Part shown: positions 23,101 to 35,100 of the stretch, piece after piece
Layout: every line of letters starts with the position of its first letter
Numbering within the stretch: position 1 is the first letter of the stretch
Assembly: GCF_932526225.1 (NCBI RefSeq)
Contig: NC_064039.1
Coordinates: forward strand, 4,041,001-4,105,000
Reading direction: 5' to 3'
DNA length: 64,000 nt
Origin: Nematostella vectensis
Lineage: Eukaryota > Cnidaria > Anthozoa > Actiniaria > Edwardsiidae
Position numbers and translations under genes: made by a program
The notes under the pieces: generated by a model
The model's database searches: none
What the model saw: the letters and a program-made list of their open reading frames with translations, nothing else
Told to the model about the DNA's origin: nothing

Positions 23101-26100
23101 AGTCGATAGTAAAACCTCAGACGTTTATTTTAACCTGCGCTCACTAGCAAAATACACCAATTTTATTGACGCTGTAGTTTGAAATAACCTTTATAAGATA
23201 AGCTATGGAGCCAAGATAAAATCGGCTTATTAAAATAAATAATAAAATCGGTTTATTAAATCGGTTAATAATCGATAAATAAATCGGTTTATTAAAATTG
23301 CCGCCATTTTGCACTGGAGATTTAAATTTGTCATTTTTGAAAGCACAGAGATGCACATCTTGTTTAAAAGTCTACGACTAAAATATTCATGAAATTCACT
23401 TGATACTTTTAAGTTGTAAAAAAGGCAAAACTGATTAGGTTTCTGCTATTAAATTTTACCGTTTTTTTTTAAACCGGAAGTAGTTTCCAAACATGTTTCT
23501 GTACACTCTAATCAAAGCAACGAAGCATTATTTTTAACAGAATTGCACAAATGATAAATGACAGTTGTATTTTGAATGTGCATCAATTTAATATTAAGAA
23601 AATATTTTCCTGCTATGTGAGCCTTGGCATGTTAAAAATTAGTGAAATCTCAGGCTGGGCGTTCTTAAAAAATAGATTCTTATAAAACAAAAAAAGTGTG
23701 GTTCATATACGTCAGTCTAACGTAATTACAAGCTCCGATGAGAACTGTTATCTTCATTTAATACAGTTCAGATATCTTACAGCTTTATCGTTACACGATT
23801 AAGTGGAGCTGCAACGGGCTGAACATTTCATGTTGGCTTGGGTGCAAGTGCAGCGTGCTGGGTAGCCTATCTTGCATCTCATAGCTCTTGGTTCCTTATC
23901 TAATAGTTTTTTGGCTTCTTGACACGCCTTGGAAAGCCTTAGTAGCGTTTCTCCAAAGCGGCTGGCAACTTTTGTCCATTCTGCTAAAAAGACGGAAGTA
24001 CTGAGGCAGGGAGGAGTACTTTGCCCCCAACAATGGCCTGCTTGAATGGCAGCTTTCGTGGTGTGTTGTATGATAGCTGCCTTCGTCGGTAGAATGACAT
24101 CAAATGCTTTTCCTTTCTTCACAAAGAGCTGCATTCTTGCATTCTTGCATTCTTGCCTTGTCTACTTCCGATTCTTTGTACTTGTTCGGTCGTATAGAAG
24201 CAGTAAAAAGCGCTCAAGTGTTGCCAAACATTTTGTCTTTTATCTCAACTGGCCTGAAGGTTAGCTGTCGAAAAGCATCTGTGGCTTCGGGGAATGAAGC
24301 AATTACTGTCTTTCCCCCCTACCTGCACAACAGGATACAGTATCACGCCAGTAAATGCGTGAAATTCTACCAGTATTTATTTGGTGAGATACTCTTGACT
24401 TTTCTGTAGAATAAGGAAGAAAGGCAAGGAGAGTGATAAGCGCGCACCCGAGGCCACCAGATAAACGGTTCCTACAGTTAGAAACTGTTCAACTTGTAGC
24501 ACTTGCACATATTCATGTATGCGGTCGTTTACAGACGTTGAAGTCAATAGGTGGAGCGGCCCGCTCCCGTGGTTCTTGGTATCCCCATCAGGCTTGTCAC
24601 ATAAGCAGTTTCTTGGTCTTCTTTCTTTTATCTTGATCCAGCTATTGAGCGTGTATATTTGGTATACTTGTGCTGGCTACATGTGTCTTTTCTATCATTT
24701 GACGACTTTTAGTGAGTATCGACGCGTGATTTTCACTTTCCGATTAAATTATCGGCCATTTTAATAGCCCAAGATAATCTATGATCTAATCAGATTTTCT
24801 TTTGACTCCATAGCCTATCTTGTAAAGATTCCCCTAAACTACTCCTGAAATAATTTCTTTTATTTTTGTTATAATGCGCAAAGTGAAGCAGGCGTGCCAG
24901 TACATTATTTACTTTTGACTACGCTGTCACCGTAAAAGTTACAAAAATGAAAAATTTGCGGTTACTTTCAGAATTCATTGGTTTATATGCATTCTTTGAC
25001 GTATATTTTTTTCGTCTATGAGCAAACTTTCTCAAAATGTGCGAGTTTATTTTTTTGGAAAAAGTTAGTTTACTTCCGGTTCAAAATGGCGGCAAAACCA
25101 ATATATTATTAATCAGAAATTAAAGCCGAACTGAGCTTGGCTCTATAGCCTATCTTGTAAGGGGTATTAAAAACTACCACTATGCTAAAATTGGTAACTT
25201 AAGCAAAAAGTGCGCAATTCAAGGTAAAATCTGCACATATCCGCCGGACTAATACTGTGGTTAACGAACGCGACGATTTGGGTATTTTTGATTTGTCGTT
25301 TGATAACATACAGTTTTCCATGAATACACTCTTTTTTATAAGAATGCTAATTTTCAGTTGAGTGAGCCGTAGGACCGTTTTATTGTGGGATAAATTGAAT
25401 TTCAAAGCGTTTCAAACAGATTTACTTTCCTTCTAGCCATAGCACAAATACCGACTCCCCAATTTCTTTTAGCCTCCGCCTCCGCCCCCACCCTCAACCC
25501 ATCTTCCTAACCCCAAGGAAGGACAGACAGCGAAGTCTTACCAGCGGTTCACCGACAAAGACTTGTTCAGCCCCCCCCCCCCCCCCCCCGCCCCCCCTAA
25601 CACCATCCCCCGTAGATAACAGAATAGATAGACAGAAGGACAGACGTCTTACCAGAGGTTCAGCGAGGAAGACTTGATCGCCGGCGGCAGATAGGCAAGT
25701 GTCGAGCTTGACAGGAGGTGTGACGTCATCAGCTGGCTCGTAATACTTCTGGAACTAAGGACAGAACATGAAAACCTCAGTACCGTAATTGCTCGGATAA
25801 GCGCCTACCCCGAATAAGCGCCTTTTCCGAATAACCACCTCCCCCAAATAAGCGCATTCCCCGAATAAGCGCCTCCCCCGAATAAGCGCCTCCCCCGAAT
25901 AAGCGCCTCCCCCGAATAAGCGCCTCCCCGGATAAGCGCCTCCCCCGAATAAGCGCCTACCCCGAATAAGCCCCTCCCCCGAATAAGCCCCTCCCCCGAA
26001 TAAGCGCCTCCCCCGAATAAGCCCCTACCCCGAATAAGCCCCTACCCCGAATAAGCGCCTCCCCCGAATAAGCGCCTCCCCCGATTAAGCGCCTCCCCCG

Positions 26101-29100
26101 AATAAGCGCCTCCCCCAAATATGCCCCTCTCCCGAACAAGCCCCTACCCCGAATAAGCACCTCCCTCGAAAAAGCCCCTCCCCCAAATAAGCACCTCCCC
26201 CGAATAAGCGCCTACCCCGAATAAGCCCCTTCCCCAAATAAGCAACTCCCCCGAATAAGCACCTCCCCCGAATAAGCGCCAAACCCGAATAAGCACAAGT
26301 CTGTCCCGTATGAACGCCGAGTCTGACACATGAAAAATACTGGTGCTTATTAGAGCAAATACGGTATAGAGACAACACCTTGCAATCAGATGTAATAAAG
26401 CCACGAATAAAGTACTGAAGGATCTAGGATTTTTCAGGTTATTCAATTTGTGAGAACTATGCAACATCTTTCAGGGCATCCCTGGATCAGCCCCTGAGAT
26501 GACTAACCTGTACGAATAAGGCATCTAATATGGGCTGACGAAGTTGAGGGTTACGTCGCATCACATCATAGAGGCCCTGTACGGAGAAAAAATGAAACGA
26601 CTCCAGTGAGAGGGATCTAGGGAGCGGAAGTAATTAGGGTATTTCACAAATAACCAGTGCAGAGAAGGCAGAGGGGGATACAGGGGAGGAATGATGGATA
26701 GAAGGATATCTTGGATGACATTTTAGTATTTTATTAGGTCAATCATGCTGGTAATGGATGTAATGAGGTAATGAATCCTGTACAAACAGAGCCAATAGTG
26801 ATCAGTATTGCTGACATGGACTCGCTCACTAGGCTATCCCCTTACCTGGTGAAGTACAAGTTCTTAGGTGGCACTTCAAAAGGTCACACTCTCATTAGGC
26901 CACACCCACATTAGGCCACACCCTCATTAGGCTATCCCCTTACCTGGTAAAGTACAAGTTCTTAGGTGGCACTTCATTAGGTCACACTCTCATTAGGCCA
27001 CACCCACATTAGTCCACACCCTCATTAGGCTATCCCCTTACCTGGTAAAGTACAAGTTTTTAGGTGGCACCTCATTAGGTCACACTCTCATTAGGCCACA
27101 CCCACATTATGCCACACCCTCATTAGGCTATCCCCTTACCTGGTAAAGTACAAGTTCTAAGGTAGCACTTCATAAGGTCACACTCTCATTAGGCCACACC
27201 CACATTAGGCCACACCCTCATTAGGCTATCCCCTTACCTGGTAAAGTACAAGTTCTTAGGTGGCACCACATAAGGCCACACCCTAATTATGCCACACCCA
27301 CATTAGGCTACACCCTTATTAGGCTATCACTTTACCTCATAAAGTACAACTCGGACATCTGCTTGCTGTGTGAAGCATCGCCTTAAGTTACCTACACATA
27401 CAAGAGTAGGGAAAAATAAAAGCAAGATATGCAAAGAGTGGTTTCTTCATTGGCCCAAAGCCCCACCCCCTTCCATCTACCCCAATGCAATCGATAACAG
27501 TCAGTCTCTTCTTGTAGAAGCATGGTCAGAGTTTGAGCACATTTCATAGGATATTTAAGCCTTTGCACCTGAATACGCTCTTATGTATTTGATCTCCTTC
27601 ATGTTTTCTGGACTGATACTCTAAGAAAAGCACATGTTTCACAGGTTAATGAACAAAATAAAACCCTGACCTAGTATTTCAAGGCAGAGCGCCTCGTTAC
27701 CAGCTCCACCTTGGATATGCACATCCGCCTGGACCTGGCTTGACTGTGAGAATGTCTGACTGAGTTGACTGGACGCTGAGATGCCACCACCCATCACCTG
27801 ATACCACAAACGATGACAAGTCACTTTATCAGCGAAGGGTGAGTGATGGGACATGAAGCAAATTGTCAACCGTGACAACAACAAAACCGAAGAGACTGCT
27901 TGCACATTTGGCTAAGAGAGAAGTTTATTTGAATAACTAAAATTTAACAAATAAAACTTCTGTGCCACTGGGTGGGTGGGAGGGAAAGAAAAGACAGTCT
28001 AAAATGCTAACGAAAAATAGATGCTTGCAAAAAATACTAGGGCGAACTGAACTCACTACCTCATGCTTTAGAATAAAACAGCTATGAACTATTTACACAA
28101 CCCAATACTGTATATGGGAGCTACTGTAATGTCAATTACAGAGCTGTCACGTTTAGGCAATTAGCAATACCAGGGGGGATACACAGACTTTTAATGTAAC
28201 CATACCAAAACATGTGGATTCTACATGATCTCACTGGTATTTGCGAACAGTTCTAGTCACTTTGTTTTAGAAGAGTAATTGTATCTATTTTAGATTTTTT
28301 TTATTGAGAATCTAGAGGTTCTTCCTCTTATTGTAATACTGTTATGTTATGTTATGTTATTTTATGCTTTGTAATTACCTTAAAGTGTTTCAAAATTAAT
28401 AGAAATCCTGAGACAGCAATTTTTCTAGCATCAAGTTGCCTGAAAACATAATATATAATCAGGAAAACACAGTAGAAACGCGCTAACTCTGAAGAAAAAA
28501 AATAGACTTAAATTTATGGCATATTTACAGTACAGTAGTAAACAAAATATTTGATGCATGACATTTCATCACATTTTATAGACTTGATTGATTTTGTTAT
28601 TAAAACTGTACAGTTTCAATGTAACATTTTCAAAAGTCATGCATCGTTTAATCTGTCAAGGTTACGAAGAAAGAACAACACAGTCTAGCTCCAGCAATCC
28701 TCTTGTGTTTGGTGTTCCAGCCCGCGAGCCAGATTGTTGAGTGCAAAGAGAGACCAAGTCTGGAAAAGTGGTAGGCAATATAACCCGATACTGTTGGGTG
28801 ACCCCATCCCCAGCCCCTCTTGCTTCACGTCAACCACAGGAAACCCAATAAGATGCCAGGGACTAGTCTGAGAATTAAAATGAATAATCTACATACCTTG
28901 AGAACATGGCTTTTCTCAGTACTAGAATAAGTGTATCCCTTAGAGACAAGCTGATCTTCATCAAAGGCTAGTAGAGAAAAAACAATTCTTTTAAATGCCT
29001 CTCATCCAAGTCAACTTAAACAACAACAAGCTGTAAACCTGTATAAAAGGGAAAGCTCCTCCCACCCCAGGGCTCGAATTCGCAATTATAATCTGAACAC

Positions 29101-32100
29101 TGCCACACTAGCGGTCACAAATTATAAGCCTCCTGTAAATTTGCTTATCTCTGAGCCTGAGTAGGTTAGAATAAAAATGTTTTGCACAGGTAACAAGACA
29201 GTTGCATTAAGAGATTGTGAAGTAGTGATTTGCTGTCCACTCACGTTTTCAGGGCAAAATTTTAAATTTTGTGCTGTCCGTAATGTAACACATCTGCATA
29301 AATTAATTTTGCGCTGTGATGAAAATGCTATGTTTTAGAGCACACAAGCTTGGTTTAGGTGGACAAGTCTAGGAATTATATTTAATTTGGTTTGGAATAT
29401 GAAATTTGAATTTAGCGCTCAGAGCAATTGTCCTGACATGTTGACTTATTGACGGCTGATTGATACCTGATTGTTCTTGAGCCCGGGGGTGGGAGAAGCT
29501 TTCCCTTTTATAATGGAACCTCCTGTTTAAAGGCCAGGTTTCGGTATAAAAGGCTGATCCTATAGTTTCAGCTGTCTCACTTTTAAGTTAGGTGCACTAT
29601 GAAAGAATGTGTATTAAGTGCATCAGGCATTTGGGTTTTGGGAACCAATAGCAACCCTACACACCCCTAGAGAAAAGCATTTTATTCATTAAAAAAATAT
29701 ATTAACATCTATCAGTGCTATTAAGCATAGCATTCTAGCATGTTTACCTTGACAGTTTTGTGACTTACCCTAAGTGAGGATGCAAGTAACAAACTGACTG
29801 ACATGAAATTCACTTGCCAACCACAATGCCTCATGAGATACATAATGCACCATTTGTTTTTACTGGTTTACTTTAATGGTTTATTTTACTTCTCATCAGA
29901 CTGAAAGTATTGTATGGGCAAACACATAGGCACATAAGATACAGAGAACGGGAGAAACAAACCTGCAGGGCCTTGAGTAGTCCCACTGCTGTACTGGGTG
30001 GTAGGAAGGAAAGATAGTCCAGTGCTTCCTTAACCTGATAAAGAAACCTTTTAAAGCCAGCCAGATGAGGTGTGCCATAAATCCATTTTATGAACACAAT
30101 AACAGGTACCATGAAGCATTCACTTCCACTGGCTAGTTTAAGTGCGATATATTTTCAATAAAATACTGCTATGAAGTATCAGGCTTCAATCAGGGATGGT
30201 TATTTTGAAGTTTTCTAGCAAATAGATCCTTGTATTTAATTGATTACATAAAACAATAACAAAGAAGTGGCTGATCGACATTCATGTGAAGCATCATACA
30301 ACGAGATGCATAACTGCCAATACCTTGGGCAGCGACTCGAGAAGAACGTGGGGAGCAGAGGCCACAGCACTAGAAAGCAGATCTGTCAGGGTACATACAA
30401 TACAGGTTGAACTTTAGGAATACAGTCCATACTAATTTAAATCATCACGATGATGACATGGTACAATAAAGATAGCTATGATTATTATAATGATAATAGC
30501 AATATCCTGGTAGCTAGGATAATGGTGATGATAACAATGGTGCTGGTTAGCTATGATGATGGTAATGATGATAACAAATGGTGCTTGTAGCTATGATGAT
30601 AATGATGATAACAATGGTGCTGGTAGCTATGATGATAACAATGGTGCTGGTAGCTATGATGATAATGATGATAACAATGGTGCTGGTAGCTATGATGATA
30701 ATGATGATAACAATGGTGCTGGTAGCTATGATGATAATGATGATAACAATGGTGCTGGTAGCTATGATGATAATGATGATAACAATGGTGCTGGTAGCTA
30801 TGATGGTGATAATGATGATAATAATGATAACAATGGTGCTAGTAGCTATGATGGTGAAGATGACAACAATTGTGCTGGTAGCAATTATAATGATGATGAT
30901 AACAATGGTGATGGTAGCTATGATGATGGTGATGATGATAACAATGGTACTGGTAGCAATGGAAATGATGATAACAATGGTGCTAGTAGCTATGATGGTG
31001 GTGATGATGACAACAATGGTACTGATAGCTATGATAATGATGATGATGATGACAACAATGGTACTGATAGCTATGATAATGATGATGATGATGACAACAA
31101 TGGTACTGATAGCTATGATAATGATGATGATGATAACAATGGTACTGGTAGCTATGATAATAATGATGATAACAATGGTGCTGGTAGCTATGATAATAAT
31201 GATGATAACAATGGTGCTGGTAGCTATGATAATGATGATGATGATAACAATGGTACTGGTAGCAATGATAATAATGATGATAACAATGGTACTAGTAGCT
31301 ATGATGATGGTCATGATTATGATAACAATGGTGCTGGTAGCTATGATGATGGTGATGATGATAACAATGGTGATGGTAGCAATGATAATGATGATAACAA
31401 TGGTACTGATAGCTATGATGATGATGGTGATGATGACAACAATGGTGCTGGTAGCAATGATAATGATGATAACAATGGTGCTGGTAGCTATGATGATAAT
31501 GATACTAACAATGGTGCTTGTAGCAATGATAATGGTGATGATAACAATGGTGCTGGTAGCTATCATTATGGTAATGATGATAACAATGGTGCTGGTAGCT
31601 ATCATTATGGTAATGATGATAACAATGGTGCTGGTAGCTATGAAGATGGTAATGATGATAACAATGGTGCTGGTAGCTATGAAGATGGTAATGATGATAA
31701 CAATGGTGCTGGTAGCTATGAAGATGGTAATGGTGATAATGGTTCTGGTTAGCTATGATGATATGGTGATTATGATATTGGCACTGGTGCTGGTATGTGA
31801 TGATAAAGATTTTGTTGTTATGGTTGAATTAAAGTAGTCAAAGATGATGATACTGTAATGATACTGTAAGGTTGAGGTTGATGTTTATGATGCTTTACAT
31901 TGGTGATCAATGTGTTGCACGGGTGATGATGATGATACAGTATTCATAGACCTACTCACCAACAAAATGACTGACAGGTGTTGTTGCCTTGGTGATAACT
32001 CTGTTCAAAATCTGTTGCAGAATCTCGGTTCGAACCATCTCATGAGCCTTTGAAGATATTACAATAAGCCCATCATATATATCAACAAAATGAATAAATA

Positions 32101-35100
32101 AGTCACAACACCCTTACACTTGAGATGCTGAATTACGAGGGTGCATATTTGCAAAGTGGCCAAGATAAAGGCATAGGGAACACACAATTACAGGTGCATT
32201 ATGACTCGTGTCTGACCCCAAAGCACAAATTTAGGTCTAAAGTTTTTTTATAGAGGGAGGGATCTGGAACAGTCACTAAAGAGTGATGCTTTCTAAACTG
32301 TATCATTCAAGCTTTTCTGATTATAAAGATGTACATAAATGTATACAAAACATCACCTTGAATGTATCAAGAAGCAGGGCTGAGCCTAGTTTGCATGCTT
32401 GCTGGGCAGGGCTTGCAATGCTTGATGACTGAGTATCTGTTATTAATAAATCACAAAGAATCAGCACCTTACCAATGGAAGTTTTCTTTTTTATGCTGAT
32501 CCTTACACTCACAATTGGATCTTGATTATATAATAGTGTCTACTGTAAACACTGATGATTTTGTCAAATCATTACAGTTTGACTTGCTGTTTTTAGTCAT
32601 TTTAGGAGGTTGGTCTGGTTGAAATGTGTGTGAACAGCATGCAAATTCATCATGCAGATTTCATGGTGACAGCTTAAAAATAAATTGCAGGGGTGCGATA
32701 AAAACTTAAGCTCGTGCTGCTGTCACTGTCACAGGTTTCTTCGCACTTTTAACCATACAGTATTGTACTTACCAAATGTTTTAGGTCCAAAGCAATCCAT
32801 TAATATGAATCCTAACTGTACCAGGCCATGTGTAACATGATCCCAGCCAAACAAACTAAAAAGATCAACCAAGCATACATTATTCACTGTACATCAACAT
32901 ACTGTATGTATTATGTGCAACCCAAATTTCAGGGTCATACCTGTTTTGTACTGTCTCTAAGATGTGATCATACACTTCAGAGGTCTCCGGTACATTTTCT
33001 TTAAACAAAAACATAAAACAATCATACAATAAAAAATGAAGTACATATATAGTACAGTACTTTATGGTGCATTTTGTGTGAAATATCTCAATAACACAAC
33101 AACATTCCTAGAAGTATACAAGCTACTAGCGTATGCAATTACAGTGAATATGCATCATCAGTTATTACCTTTAATCCACTTGGACTGACTTCGTCTCTCG
33201 TCATCTTTAAAGCTTTTTATTATAGATGCTTTCAAAAAATCAAATACCTGCAATAGTCAAGTACATGCCTTAAATACAACAAACAATATAGATAAAAATT
33301 AGATGTAACACAGTCATAATAATAATTAACCCAATGTCACTTACATTTTCTTCAAATCTGTGTATTTGAGTGACAGAGAGAGCTAATGCCACTGTGTAAG
33401 GAGTAAGAATATGACTGGGAGAGTTCTGGTATGCCTTGAAAAAAAAGGAAACTTTGCAATGATATTCAAGATAACAGAAATCCTTATCCAAAGACACCAT
33501 AATCAGAACAGCCCATTGCTGAAAAGCCTCATGTACTGTACTTGTTGTTACAAAAAACATAGAATGTACTTGTTGTTACGAAACATAGATTATTATGATT
33601 TAAAACCTACCTTGAGATATTTGATAAGTTCTCTGCCAAGTTCCTGGTCTTGCTTGATGGCAAAGGTGACATGCAAGATAACAGTGCCCTCCATGTGACG
33701 CAGTTGATCCTTAGAGATACTACGCAGCTCAGAGCTATGAACATAAATAAAAGATTATGTTGCAATACATGAACTGCCTTGCAGTATCAATGTACAGTAC
33801 AGTTAGGTTGGTCTTGTATTTTTTTTAAACAAATGGCTAACATCTGTACAGCAATGGCAGATAGGGCGCCCTCCCCAAATAGAACGTGAGTTACTATGTA
33901 TATACCTGTTTATTCTGTCTTCCTTACGACAGATATCATCTTGGTGGTTAAAAAAAGTAGTGACTCCCTCAAGTACAAGACGTTTATGGCCCTGAAAAAT
34001 ATCCATGTGCATACATGCATGTTATCTCATCATTGGAGTATTGCTACTGTACAGGAGAACATAACAGTAGGTAGGGTGGTATGCCATAAAATCTTTATGC
34101 ATAAGAGAATACAAGGTAACTAATTCTAACATGTCTAAGAGAGTTGGTAATTTGTGTTCAATCACATGTTTCTTCTTGGTATTATGCTATTTATATGTAT
34201 AATATTTCATCCAATGTGCAGCCAAGCTTAGCAAAATTATGTTAAAATCAATTCTCTAGCAAATGCCTCTTTATTCAAGATTACATGTAAGCGTGAAAGG
34301 TGATCCACTAGTTAGTGAACCATTCTTTAGCAAATGCCCCTTTGTTAAAGATGACGAGCAAGCAGGAAAGGTGATCCACTAGTTAGTGAACCATTCTTCA
34401 GCAAATGCCCCTTTGTTAAAGATGACGAGCAAGCAGGAAAGGTGATCCACTAGTTAGTGAACCTGCAAATGCCCCTTTGTTAAAGATGACGAGCAAGCAG
34501 GAAAGGTGTTCCACTAGTTAGTGAACCTGCAAATGCCCCTTTGTTCAATAGGAAATACAAGCAGGAAAGGTGTTCCAGTGGTTGTTGACAGGGTCGGATC
34601 CAGAAGTTTAAAAGAGGGAGGGAAGGCGAAGCAAAAGTTTCAAGAAAGGGGGGCGACTTATTGTTTTTCCATATATTTCCTTATTATTTCTTGTTATTTT
34701 TAAGCCAAACGTCTTAACAAATATAGGGGGCCTGGGCCCCCACAGCCCCTAGATCCGCCCATGATTGAAGAATACCTTTGTAGAGAGCAGCAGTAGCTGG
34801 TAAGCAAGTGGAGGGAGCTCCTGAAGATCCAAGTCCTTAAATAATCTTAGAATCTTCTCAATAACAAAGCGCAGCTCATCTGAACTCATAGGGATATCCC
34901 TAATAAAATCAGAAAACCATGTTCATGGGCTTTTGAACAAACATTAAGTTGAAACTATAAACATAAAATAAAACTACACACACTGATTGTGTAGTACACT
35001 CAGCATTTTACACTCAAAAAAGTCCATGCACTACACTCAAATGCATGCACTACATGTGCACAACGCTGTTAAGTTTCTTCCAGGCTGTACTGTATGTGAA

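Noticed and set aside
25957-26467. [13 protein letters not shown] repeat ORFs
   Set aside because: Translation of the 17-bp array in a MITE.
28680-28740. Candidate for the lysine-bearing FANCI exon
   Set aside because: Weak KRIAG resemblance only; the true exon with exact phase is 28379-28439.
30553-31837. 400-420-codon ORFs as genes
   Set aside because: They arise from a 36-bp repeat without stops and are open on both strands, with no non-repeat domain.
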